A stretch of DNA of 64,000 bases, taken from positions 77,910-141,909 of the forward strand of contig NZ_JAIFZO010000001.1 in NCBI RefSeq assembly GCF_026341275.1. The letters are read 5' to 3'. Position numbers and translations under genes: made by a program. Origin of the DNA: Streptomyces ortus. Lineage in GTDB: Bacteria > Actinomycetota > Actinomycetes > Streptomycetales > Streptomycetaceae. A model generated the notes under the pieces. It was given only the letters and a program-made list of their open reading frames with translations. It made no database searches and was not told where the DNA came from. This document shows positions 42,101-48,189 of the stretch, in pieces (the stretch's first letter is position 1; each line of letters opens with the position of its first letter).

Positions 42101-42632
42101 CCACCCGATGGTGCGGACGGCCGTGGTCACCGCGAGCGGTCGCGACACCGACCGGCGGCTGCTCGCCTACCTGGTGCCGGCCGACCAGGCCGACGGGATT
42201 CCCTCCGTCGAGGAACTGAGGGCCTACGCGGGCGACCGGCTGCCGACGTACATGGTCCCGTCGGTCTTCGTCGAACTGGCCGAGCTGCCCCTCACCACGA
42301 ACGGCAAGGTGGACCGGGCGGCGCTCCCGGAGCCCGCCGACGGGGCCCGGGCGGCGACGGCGCGGGCGTACGTCGCACCACGCACCGGGACCGAGCGGAT
42401 CCTCGCCGAGACATGGACCGAACTCCTGGGCGTGGCACGCGTCGGTGTCGAGGACAGCTTCTTCGACCTCGGCGGGCATTCCCTGCTGGCCACCCAGCTG
42501 GTCTCCCGCATCCGTGACGTCTTCGGCGTGGACCTGACGCTCGCCACGGTCTTCGAGGAGCCCACCATCGCTGCGATCGCGGCGGCCGTCGGAGCCGACG
42601 ACGGCGGAGAGTACGAGGCGTTCGAACTGTAG
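34191..42632 (+). CDS. Nonribosomal peptide synthetase, end of module 6 C domain to module 8; no thioesterase
   Basis: The open frame (2,813 residues) begins GTG-ATG right after the TGA of the upstream ORF and in the same frame, so it is almost certainly the continuation of one NRPS. If the stop is real, it could be translated by termination-reinitiation. Order: last 60 residues of C6, A6, T6, C7, A7, T7, C8, A8, T8. It ends about 35 residues after the last GGHSLLATQ, with no TE, reductase, terminal C or epimerase domain, so chain release must be in trans, the hydrolase at 16893 being the nearest candidate. A strong terminator follows at 42654. Confidence 0.88.
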   Translation: MMVEEAGDGTLKAGIQFSTALFDAVTVERMAAHLVTLLGAVAGDADRRVGELPLLEESEWVELTGGWNDSAAALPVPVSVAGVHEWIAGRAVVSPDVVAVVSGGVSVTYGGLLARASRLAHHLRQMGVGAESVVALCLPRGVDMVVAALGVWQAGAAYLPLDPDFPVERLEFMLADSGASVLVGHRAVAGHLPVSGRVGSAVWLDDPQTVETLAACSSSAPEVAVSGDQLAYVLYTSGSTGRPKGVQVTHGNLASFLSAMAERPGLGAGDVLLAVTTPGFDIAGLELWLPLVSGARVVVADGQMAGMPGALAGELVRAGVTVMQATPATWQMLVSDGWEGVPGLRALCGGEALPLSLAGALVERTAGVWNMYGPTETTIWSVCDPVGGGVPAIGSPIAGTQVYVLDQRLAPVPIGVAGELFIGGGGVTRGYLGRPALTAERFVSDPFTAGGGRLYRTGDRVRWLADGRLEFLGRADDQLKVRGFRIEPGEIETVLTGLAQVSAAVVTGHGEGAERRLVAYLVPADPGQGIPAPDVLREHVRRVLPDYMDPSLFVELAALPLTPNGKIDRAALPAPDASRAGLDGFSEPSGATEELLAGIWAQVLGVERVGATDGFFDLGGHSLLATLAVSRIREAFGVEVSLAALFDAPTVRGLASVLDRSARDAAPPMTAVARDSALPLPLSFAQQRLWFLDQLEPGSPEYNMSTRLRLTGDVDVTALRAALDAVVVRHEVLRTRLVADAEGVPHQLVDPPAPLPLRRLDVSDGDDPRGDAEALIIEEALTPFDLAQGPLVRATLVRLAPDEHVLALSMHHVAFDEWSDRVLQRELLALYEAFRAGEPDPLPPLALQYADFAAWQRNWLTGEVLDSQVDYWRANLAGVPVLDLPTDRPRRPVRSTDGSVARFSVPAETADALRRLSREHGTTMFMTLLAAFDVLLARYADTEDVAVGTPVANRNRAETEDLIGFFVNTLVMRTDLSGDPSFTEVLRRVRETALGAYAHQDLPFEQLVDDLVVERDRSRTPLFQALFGYTTEGRGGPSVPGSRPVKFDLMVNLGEDEGALAGEIQYSTALFDAGTIERMAGHLVTLLQAVTVDADRRVGELPLLTAAERDLLLHEWTDTVAELPAVAGMHELIAGRAAATPDAVAVVSGELTLTYSQLMARANRLSHHLRGVGVGAESVVALCLERGPDMVAAVLAVWQAGGAYLPLDPDYPRERLEFMLADSGASTLVGHRAVAAGLAAGGAMDAVVWLDDPDTRAELALLPATSPGVEAHPQQLAYVIYTSGSTGRPKGVQITHRGVLNRVSWMQDRHELGASERVLHKTPLTFDASVWELFWPLSNGAELVIAEPGRHGDLDYLVGLLESRQIAVVQFVPSLFKLFVSHTWPSSLPSLRAVFCGGEALSASDVAHFHTRNATAVVANLYGPTENTIDAASTVCRRPDDGPGGTADWSPGGLVPIGEPLTNVWLLVLDDRLNPVPVGVAGELFIAGASLARAYGGRPALTAERFVADRYAGDGSRAYRSGDQVRWRADGRLEFLSRVDHQVKVRGFRIEPGEVEAVLAGHPAVRSAVVTTWGEAADRALVAHLVPDNPAEGIPATAELREHVRRSVPEFMVPSVFVEVAALPLTPNGKLDRAALPAPETGRTDVDGFVAPSGAVEELLAGIWHGLLPVDRVGAEDNFFELGGHSLLATQIVSRVRDVIGAEIPLATLFDHPTVRGLATAIAESAGQVEVRPVTPVGRDRELPLSFAQQRLWFLDQLEPGSLEYSLPMRVRMGPDLDVPALQATLGAVVARHEVLRTRLVAGPDGVPHQLIDPPSAFPLPLIDVSTEGDPLHAAGKLVAADEATPFDLADGPLIRAMLIRVAPDEHVLALSMHHVVSDEWSTRIFQRELAYLYDELRAGRTPSLPAPAVQYADFAVWQRQWLTGEVLDGQLAYWRGQLGGAPVLELPTDRPRPAVWSPAGASTRFTVGAETMESLRALARRSGTTMFMTLLAAFDVLLSRQAGTDDVVVGTPVANRNRAETEELIGFFVNTLVMRADLSGDPTFTELLGRVRSMALDAYAHQDLPFEQLVDDLVVERDRSRSPLFQVLFNYFTEDGRAGGGGRAAEGGPVEDGRASLDPGPDDSPGADSFLGDTGSGMTTRFDLRLVLTDAGGALNGQIEYSTALFDPGTVGRTAAQFGTLLDAVAQDAERRLGELPLLDEDTHDVLVHGWNDTARALPAVGGVHELIVAAAAREPGATAVRCGETSVGYGELLDRSGRLAHVLRGAGVGDETVVAVCLPRGVDMIVAVLAVWLAGGAYLPLDPEYPVDRLEFMLADSGAGVLLGTDEVIEELPVGRTRTIVMDDPAVRSSLLAMPSAPPEVPVHPHQSAYVIYTSGSTGRPKGVQVTHGGAVSLVTAQREALGTGPGDVVLQFAPFGFDASVWELLMALASGGTLVVAEAADRAEPGRLAALAARTGVSVATVPPSLLDALGPDGFSGVSTLITAGERLDGRLAAQWSVGRRLFNAYGPTETTVCATVAGCAPDRGQAPPIGGPVANTRVYVLDQRLRPVPVGVAGELFIAGAQLARGYLGRAALTAERFLPDPFTGDGTRMYRSGDRVRWLPDGQLEFLGRTDDQVKVRGFRIEPGEVEALLTTHPMVRTAVVTASGRDTDRRLLAYLVPADQADGIPSVEELRAYAGDRLPTYMVPSVFVELAELPLTTNGKVDRAALPEPADGARAATARAYVAPRTGTERILAETWTELLGVARVGVEDSFFDLGGHSLLATQLVSRIRDVFGVDLTLATVFEEPTIAAIAAAVGADDGGEYEAFEL
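36190..39370 (+). other. NRPS module 7: C7, A7 (Gln), T7
   Basis: C7 (about 36190-37500, HHVAFDEWS). A7 (about 37510-39120) has pocket D-A-W-Q-F-G-L-I-D-K, which I recall as a known glutamine code. Its core motifs [16 protein letters not shown] and NGKLDR are intact. T7 (about 39130-39370) has [10 protein letters not shown]. Confidence 0.75.
39380..42590 (+). other. NRPS module 8: C8, A8 (Phe), T8 (terminal)
   Basis: C8 (about 39380-40790, HHVVSDEWS) has a long Gly/Asp-rich loop. A8 (about 40800-42350) has pocket D-A-W-T-I-A-A-V-C-K, the gramicidin-synthetase phenylalanine code with one conservative change (I330 to V), so Phe is predicted. T8 (about 42370-42590) is the last carrier domain; nothing follows but a short acidic tail. 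Confidence 0.8.
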
Positions 42633-42653
42633 GCGTCCTCCTGAGGTATGACT

Positions 42654-42683
42654 CCGCCCGTCCCTCCTGTGGGGGACGGGCGG
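42654..42683 (+). terminator. Terminator after the NRPS gene
   Basis: An 11-bp perfect stem (CCGCCCGTCCC at 42654-42664, complement at 42673-42683) with an 8-base loop starts 22 bases after the NRPS stop. There is no T-run. It separates the NRPS transcript from the ABC operon that follows. Confidence 0.75.
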
Positions 42684-42768
42684 TCCTCGTACTGGCTCCT
42701 GTGAGTGGCACCGAACATGGCTCCCGGCCGTGACGACCTGACCACCTCCCGCTCCCTAGTCTGCGGGT

Positions 42769-43722
42769 ATGGAGAAAACGATCGATGGGTCGGACGCGAC
42801 GATCGAAGTCACGGACGTGCGCAAGCGCTTCGGGAGCACCCAGGCGCTGGACGGAATGACGTTCGCCGTCAGGCCGGGGCAGGTCACCGGCTTCGTCGGT
42901 CCGAACGGCGCCGGCAAGTCCACGACCATGCGCGTCATCCTCGGCCTGGACAAACCCGACAGAGGAACCGCACTGGTCGGCGGGCGCCGCTACCAGGACC
43001 TGCGCACCCCGCTCACCCACATCGGGGCGCTGCTGGACGCGGCGGCCGTGCAGCCGAGCCGGACCGCCCGCCACCACCTGCTGTGGCTGGCCCACTCCCA
43101 GGGGCTGGGCGCCGAGCGGGTCGACGAGGTGATCCGGCAGGTCGGCCTCCAGGACGTGGCCCAGCGCAAGGCGGGCGGCTTCTCCCTGGGCATGCGGCAG
43201 CGCCTCGGCATCGCGGCGGCCCTCCTCGGCAACCCCCCGGTGATCATGCTGGACGAGCCCTTCAACGGCCTGGACCCCGAGGGGTTCATGTGGATGCGCG
43301 GCTTCCTCGCCTCACTGGCCGAACAGGGGCGGGCCGTGCTGGTCTCCAGCCACCTGATGAGCGAACTGCAGGACAGCGCGGACCACGTGGTGGTCGTCGG
43401 ACGCGGCAAGGTCGTCGCCGACATGAGCGTGCGCGAGCTGCTGGCGTCGATGTCCCAGGGGAGGGTCACCCTGCGGACGTCCGCGCTCAACCAGGCCATG
43501 ACGGTCCTGGCCCGCTCGGGTGCCACCGTCAGCTCCACCGGGGCCGACACGGTCAGCGTGACCGGCCTGCCCGCGGAGAACGTGGTGTCGCTGCTCAGCC
43601 AGAACGCGGTGCCGTTCTCGGAGATCTCCGAGAACCGCGCCTCGCTGGAAGAGGCCTACATGGAGCTCACCCGGGACGCCGTGCAGTACCGCGGGGTCGT
43701 GCCCGAGGAGGCCGGCCGATGA
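42769..43722 (+). CDS. ABC transporter ATP-binding protein (drug-resistance/DrrA-like)
   Basis: A 317-residue ATPase. Walker A GPNGAGKST is near residue 45, the signature FSLGMRQRL near 140, Walker B VIMLDEPFNGLDP near 162, and the switch His in SSHLMSEL. The C-terminal 90 residues are the DrrA/CcmA-type extension. ATG 42769 is the only plausible start. It overlaps the first permease by ATGA, so the three genes 42769-46045 form one operon. ATPases of this class power exporters that confer self-resistance or respond to cell-wall antibiotics. The link to this peptide is by position only. Confidence 0.88.
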   Translation: MEKTIDGSDATIEVTDVRKRFGSTQALDGMTFAVRPGQVTGFVGPNGAGKSTTMRVILGLDKPDRGTALVGGRRYQDLRTPLTHIGALLDAAAVQPSRTARHHLLWLAHSQGLGAERVDEVIRQVGLQDVAQRKAGGFSLGMRQRLGIAAALLGNPPVIMLDEPFNGLDPEGFMWMRGFLASLAEQGRAVLVSSHLMSELQDSADHVVVVGRGKVVADMSVRELLASMSQGRVTLRTSALNQAMTVLARSGATVSSTGADTVSVTGLPAENVVSLLSQNAVPFSEISENRASLEEAYMELTRDAVQYRGVVPEEAGR

Positions 43723-45272
43723 CCTCCACGCTGACACCGCCGCGCACGGCCACCCGGCCGGGCCGGGGCGGCTTCGCGCAGCTCCTCCACTCGGAATGGA
43801 CCAAGTTCCGCACGGTGCGGGGCTGGGTGCGGAGCACTGTCGGGGCGGTGCTGATCATCTGCCTGGTGGGCCTGCTCGCCACGGCGGCGGGCAACAAGTC
43901 CGACCCCGACGGCAGCTCCGCGCTCCCCGTCGGCCCCGGCGGCGAGGCCGTCAACGACAGCTTCTACTTCGTCCACCAGAAGCTCCAGGGCGACGGCAGC
44001 ATCACGGTCGCGGTCTCCTCACTGGCCGGTGTCGTCTCGACGAACCCGAACGACAGCAGGAGCGGCCTCGCCCCCTGGGCCAAGGCCGGCATCATCGTGA
44101 AGGACGGCCTGGACCAGGGATCGTCGTACGCGGCGATGATGGTCACCGGCAGCCACGGCGTGCGGATGCAGTACGACTACACGCACGACACCGCCGGGGC
44201 GGCCGGCGCGGCCTCCCAGGAGGCACCGCGCTGGCTGCGCCTCCAGCGCACCGGCGACACCCTCACCGGCTACGAGTCGGCCGACGGGTCCAAGTGGACC
44301 GAGGTGGGCCACGCGGATCTGACCGGGCTGTCGCGGACACCGGAGGTCGGACTGTTCGTGACCTCCCCGTCCATCAAGGACGAGACCGGAACCGGCACGG
44401 GATTCGCCCCGGCCGTCGCCACCGGCACCTTCGACCGGATCGCCCTCGGCGGCCAGTGGACCGGCGGCTCCTGGGCGAGCGACCAGGTCGGCAAGGACGC
44501 GGGCACCTCCGCCAGCTACAGCCAGGACACCAAGGGCCAAGCCACCCCCGAGGGCAGCGGTTTCAAGGTGACCGGCGCGGGCGACATCGCCCCCGTCGTC
44601 GGCGGCCCCGCCACCAGCGGCGTACGGACCATCGAGAACTTCCTCGTCGGCGCGTTCGCCGGACTGATCATCATGGTCGTCGTGGGCGCGGGCTACATCA
44701 CCGTCGAATACCGGCGGGGCATGATCGGCCTCACCCTCGCCGCCAGCCCGCGCCGGGGCCGCGTCCTGGTCGCCAAGGGCCTGGTGATCGGCTCCCTCGC
44801 CTTCGTCGTCGGCGTGGTCTCCGCCGCGGTGATGGTCCCCTTCGGCGGACAGCGCTCGGAATCCAACGGCTTCCCCGTACTGACGGTCCCGGCCGCCACC
44901 GAACTGCGCGTCATCGTCGGTACGGGCCTGCTGCTCGCCGCCGCGAGCGTCTTCGCCCTCGCCGTCGGCGCCATCCTGCGGCGCAGCGCCGTGGCCATCA
45001 CCGTGGTCGTCGTCGGCATGGTGCTGCCCTACCTCCTCGCGACGGCGTCCGTACTGCCCGACGGCGCCTCGCAGTGGCTGCTGAGGGTCACTCCCGCCGC
45101 CGGATTCGCCATCCAGCAGAGCATCGAGCGCTACGACCAGGTCGTCACCGTCTACTCGCCCTCGTCCGGGTACTTCCCGCTGGCCCCCTGGGCCGGGCTC
45201 GCCGTCCTGTGCGCCTACGCCGCGGCGTCGTTCGCCGCCGCCGTGGTCCTGCTCCGCCGGAGGGACGTATGA
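43719..45272 (+). CDS. ABC transporter permease with a large extracytoplasmic concanavalin/LamG-like domain
   Basis: A 517-residue ABC-2-like permease. One transmembrane helix lies near residues 38-58, then an insert of about 225 residues outside the membrane, then five more hydrophobic helices (about 305-510). The insert reads like a concanavalin-A/LamG or DUF1349-type beta-sandwich (WAKAGIIVKDG near 120, then a WLRLQRTGDTLTGYES segment). Such inserts are rare in the permease family and might bind a glycan or peptidoglycan precursor. The gene starts inside the ATPase stop (ATGA) and ends overlapping the next permease by ATGA. Confidence 0.8.
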   Translation: MTSTLTPPRTATRPGRGGFAQLLHSEWTKFRTVRGWVRSTVGAVLIICLVGLLATAAGNKSDPDGSSALPVGPGGEAVNDSFYFVHQKLQGDGSITVAVSSLAGVVSTNPNDSRSGLAPWAKAGIIVKDGLDQGSSYAAMMVTGSHGVRMQYDYTHDTAGAAGAASQEAPRWLRLQRTGDTLTGYESADGSKWTEVGHADLTGLSRTPEVGLFVTSPSIKDETGTGTGFAPAVATGTFDRIALGGQWTGGSWASDQVGKDAGTSASYSQDTKGQATPEGSGFKVTGAGDIAPVVGGPATSGVRTIENFLVGAFAGLIIMVVVGAGYITVEYRRGMIGLTLAASPRRGRVLVAKGLVIGSLAFVVGVVSAAVMVPFGGQRSESNGFPVLTVPAATELRVIVGTGLLLAAASVFALAVGAILRRSAVAITVVVVGMVLPYLLATASVLPDGASQWLLRVTPAAGFAIQQSIERYDQVVTVYSPSSGYFPLAPWAGLAVLCAYAAASFAAAVVLLRRRDV

Positions 45273-46045
45273 AATCCGCCGGACGGGCCGAATGGACGAA
45301 GCTGCGGACCGACGCGAGCAACAGCTGGCTGACGCTCGCCGTGGTCGCGCTGACCCTCGCGGTCGGTGCCGCGGTGGCCATGACCTCCCGGTGCGACGCC
45401 GACGGCTGCGGCGGGGACCCGACGCGGCTCAGCCTCACCGGTGTGCTGGTCGGCCAGGTCGTCGTCGCGATCGTGGCCGTGCTGATGGTCGGCAACGAGT
45501 ACAGCACCGGCATGATGCACACCACGCTCACGGCGGTACCGCGCCGGCTCACGGTCCTCTTCTCGAAGTCCGCCGTACTCACCGCGGTGATGCTGGTGGC
45601 CGGGACGGTCGCCGTCCTCGGCTCCCTGCTGGTCGGTGGCCTCGTGCAGCCCGGCCGCGGCTTCACCGAGGAACACGGCTTCCCGCCCCTGTCGTTGACC
45701 GACGGGGCGACGCTGCGGGCCGCGGTGGGCTCGGTCCTCTACCTCGTGCTGATCGGCCTGCTCAGCCTCGGCATCGCCCTGGTGGTACGGAACTCGGCGA
45801 CCGCCATCGGCATCGTCCTCGCCCTGCTGTTCGTCTTCCCGATCCTCGCCCAGGTGGTCGCCGACCCCGACTGGCAGCGCCACCTCCAGCAGATCTCCCC
45901 GATGACGGCCGGCCTCGCCGTCCAGACCACCGTCGACGTCGGCGACCTGCCCATCGGGCCCTGGCAGGGCCTCGGCGTGCTGGCCCTGTGGGCGGTCGGC
46001 GCGATGACCGCCGGCGGCTGGCTGCTCCGCGCCCGGGACGCGTAA
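45269..46045 (+). CDS. ABC-2-type transporter permease
   Basis: A 258-residue membrane protein beginning at ATG 45269, coupled to the previous stop by ATGA. It has six hydrophobic segments and starts with the AEWTKLRTDASN-type helix common in actinobacterial ABC-2 permeases, also seen at the start of its partner (SEWTKFRTVRGW). It contains no insert. Together with the ATPase at 42769 and the larger permease at 43719 it should form a heterodimeric exporter. Substrate unknown; self-protection or export of the peptide is possible. Confidence 0.85.
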   Translation: MKSAGRAEWTKLRTDASNSWLTLAVVALTLAVGAAVAMTSRCDADGCGGDPTRLSLTGVLVGQVVVAIVAVLMVGNEYSTGMMHTTLTAVPRRLTVLFSKSAVLTAVMLVAGTVAVLGSLLVGGLVQPGRGFTEEHGFPPLSLTDGATLRAAVGSVLYLVLIGLLSLGIALVVRNSATAIGIVLALLFVFPILAQVVADPDWQRHLQQISPMTAGLAVQTTVDVGDLPIGPWQGLGVLALWAVGAMTAGGWLLRARDA

Positions 46046-46125
46046 GGGCGGACCCAACCGCACACGGACTTCCGCACACCGACCTCCGCACACAGCCCCC
46101 CCGGGCGGGATTCGGCGGTCTGGGC

Positions 46126-46154
46126 GTTCAACCGGCGCACACGCGCAGTTGAAC
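46126..46154. promoter_or_regulatory. StrR-type operator (GTTCAACCG-N11-CAGTTGAAC)
   Basis: A 29-base near-palindrome with the exact 11-base spacer, 180 bases upstream of the first gene of the Dap operon. The 288-base gap (46046-46333) holds no other gene. Confidence 0.85.
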
Positions 46155-46333
46155 GTTCAGACCGCCGTTCCTGTCACCCCGCACTTATAGATCGGCCGGA
46201 ACGCTTGTCGTACGCTGAGAGCGCCTAATAACGCGACACCACGTTCCGCGGTTTCCCGAAGGACCGACTTCGCTCGGTTCACCCGGCGCCGCACGTGGGA
46301 GAGTTCGCCGTCGGCCCGCTTTCGGAGGTTCCG

Positions 46334-46609
46334 GTGAGGAAGTACTGCAAGTCCTACCTGCTGGGTGAATTGCGTCGCTTTCCGGGCTGGTCGGCCGGCG
46401 TGCGAGCGGAAGAGCGTGAAATGACCGACGACACGACGGTGTTCCTCTGTGACGAATTCACCGTCATGATCAGCCCTGTCGGAGTCGACAAGGACAAGAG
46501 ACTGTTCACGGAGGACACTCCGGAGTGGCGTGAATTCTGCGAGACCACGCTGAAGTTCCGAATACCTGAGGACCTGGCTTTCGCCTATGCCGAGTCCGAG
46601 CAGAACTGA
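46334..46609 (+). CDS. Small protein of unknown function, first gene of the Dap/ureido operon
   Basis: A 91-residue soluble protein. GTG 46334 is chosen because GGAGG lies about 5-8 bases upstream; the frame stays open further upstream to 46295 without a better start. The N-terminus is basic (MRKYCKSYLLGELRRFPGW), the rest acidic, with conserved-looking segments VFLCDEFTVMISP and EWREFCETTLKFRIPEDL. I do not recognise the family. Its place directly after a StrR-type operator and before the diaminopropionate synthase argues for a cluster role, perhaps as a small accessory protein. It is 18 bases from the next small gene. Confidence 0.7.
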   Translation: MRKYCKSYLLGELRRFPGWSAGVRAEEREMTDDTTVFLCDEFTVMISPVGVDKDKRLFTEDTPEWREFCETTLKFRIPEDLAFAYAESEQN

Positions 46610-46627
46610 GCCCCCGAGAGGTGACCC

Positions 46628-46966
46628 ATGGATGAACTGACGCAGCGGCTGAGCGACGAACAGCCGGTGGCGGTCGGCGGCCCCAAGCCCACACTGGAGG
46701 AGCTGCGCGTCCGGCTGGAGGACATCGGGACGGTGTTCGTGAAGTTCACCGAGACCCGTGGCGGCACCGACCTGGGCATACGCCTGGACCGCGAGGCATC
46801 CGACTACGCCGGCGCCGACTTCGAGGGAGGCAGCGGGACGGTCCACGTCGAGGGCACGCTGGTCCTCAACGACGACCCGGTCCGCTGTGTCGCCGACATC
46901 GATCTGGCGACGCTCCGGGGCACGGGCCGCCTGGTCGTCGTGGAAATGTCCGAGGTCGTCGCCTGA
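46628..46966 (+). CDS. Small protein of unknown function in the Dap/ureido operon
   Basis: A 112-residue soluble acidic protein starting at ATG 46628 after GAGAGGTG. Residues about 20-35 (TLEELRVRLEDIGTVFVKF) look helical; the rest (residues about 45-110) is rich in beta-strand-like alternation with Gly turns. I recognise no domain. The spacing to its neighbours (18 and 77 bases) and the shared strand suggest cotranscription with the SbnA/VioB-like gene. It could be a small enzyme, chaperone or immunity protein; none of these is shown by sequence. Confidence 0.65.
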   Translation: MDELTQRLSDEQPVAVGGPKPTLEELRVRLEDIGTVFVKFTETRGGTDLGIRLDREASDYAGADFEGGSGTVHVEGTLVLNDDPVRCVADIDLATLRGTGRLVVVEMSEVVA

Positions 46967-47043
46967 CCGATTTCCATCCGGCGCTTCGGGGGCCGTGAGG
47001 AGACCCGTCACGAGCACTCAAGAAGATCGGATGTGACTGTCGC

Positions 47044-48189
47044 ATGGGAGCTGCAGGCTCTCCAGGACCGATACGAAAACCGCCCGTCAGAGAGAACGGG
47101 GTCGTCGACCGCACCCCGATCGTCGACCTGTACATCAAAGTCGACGGAATCGAAAGACGGCTGCGGCTGAAACTCGAATCGGCCAATCCCTACGGCTCGT
47201 TGAAGGACCGGATCGCCGCCTCCCTCATCGACCATGTGGCGGACTCGATCGACAGCGAAGCCGGTATCATCGAATCGACCTCCGGAAATCTCGGAGTCGC
47301 GATGGCGGCCGAGTGCGAGACCCGCGGAATTCCCCTGAACGCTGTCGTCGACCCCCGGACGAGCTCGTTCTTCATCGACCGTATGCACGGGCTGGGCGCC
47401 CGGGTGACGGTCGTCGACGAACCGGATTCCTCCGGGGGTTTTCTGCTGAACCGCATCCGGTACGTGCGGGCACAACTGCTCGCCCGCCCCGGTCTTGTCT
47501 GGACGAACCAGTACCGGAGCGAGGCGAACCCCAACGCACACTTCGTCACCACGGCGCCCGAACTGCGTGCCCAGGTGCCGGGTCCCGCGACGGTCCTGGT
47601 GCCGGTCTCCACCGGCGGCACCCTCGCAGGACTGTCGAGGTTCGTCGAGGCGACGGGTGCGGCCTGGCGGCTCGTCGGCGTCGACGTGCACGGCTCGGCG
47701 GCACTCGGCGGGGACCCCGGCCGGCGGCTCCTGTCCGGGATCGGCGCCAGCTGCCCGTCCAACTTCCTCGATCCGGCCACGACCGAGGCGCTGCACGTCG
47801 AGGTGACCGAAGCCGTCTCGGCCTGTCTGTGGCTGTCGGAGCAGGCCGGTATCGGTGTCGGCGGCAGCTCCGGCGCGACCGTTGCCGCCGCGCTGCGCAT
47901 GTTCCGGCAGGACCCGCGGACGGCCGAACTGGTCTGCCTGTGTCCCGACGGCGCCGACCGCTACCGCAGCACGATCTACCGGGCCGACTGGCGGGCGGCC
48001 CACGGCATCGCGGGCGTCGGCATCGACGCGGGCGTCGAGTGGGCACGCGGCCGTGATCCCGCCGAACAGCACGGCAAGCGCACTCTCCGAACAAGAACGG
48101 GGAACCATGTTCGCACCACAGCGCGGGCTGCTGACGCTGTCCGACCTGACCAGGGAGGACCTGGAACGCCTGGCGGCCCGGTCCCGTGA
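47044..48189 (+). CDS. SbnA/VioB-like PLP-dependent 2,3-diaminopropionate synthase (cysteine synthase family)
   Basis: A 381-residue fold-type II PLP protein. The cofactor lysine is K54 in NPYGSLKDR; the substrate-loop ESTSGNLGVA is near residue 78 and the phosphate-binding PVSTGGTLAG near 186. SbnA joins O-phospho-L-serine and glutamate to N-(1-amino-1-carboxyethyl)glutamate, which SbnB oxidises to Dap. VioB and VioK do the same in viomycin, and the SbnB-like partner is at 8652. The final 30 residues overlap the carbamoyltransferase start at 48107 by 83 bases and look unlike the family, so the true end may be earlier if a base is missing nearby. Confidence 0.8.
   Translation: MGAAGSPGPIRKPPVRENGVVDRTPIVDLYIKVDGIERRLRLKLESANPYGSLKDRIAASLIDHVADSIDSEAGIIESTSGNLGVAMAAECETRGIPLNAVVDPRTSSFFIDRMHGLGARVTVVDEPDSSGGFLLNRIRYVRAQLLARPGLVWTNQYRSEANPNAHFVTTAPELRAQVPGPATVLVPVSTGGTLAGLSRFVEATGAAWRLVGVDVHGSAALGGDPGRRLLSGIGASCPSNFLDPATTEALHVEVTEAVSACLWLSEQAGIGVGGSSGATVAAALRMFRQDPRTAELVCLCPDGADRYRSTIYRADWRAAHGIAGVGIDAGVEWARGRDPAEQHGKRTLRTRTGNHVRTTARAADAVRPDQGGPGTPGGPVP

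Noticed and set aside
34191..42632. Second NRPS gene with its own natural start
   Set aside because: It would begin in the middle of a C domain whose first 85 percent is encoded immediately upstream in the same frame; one interrupted gene is simpler.
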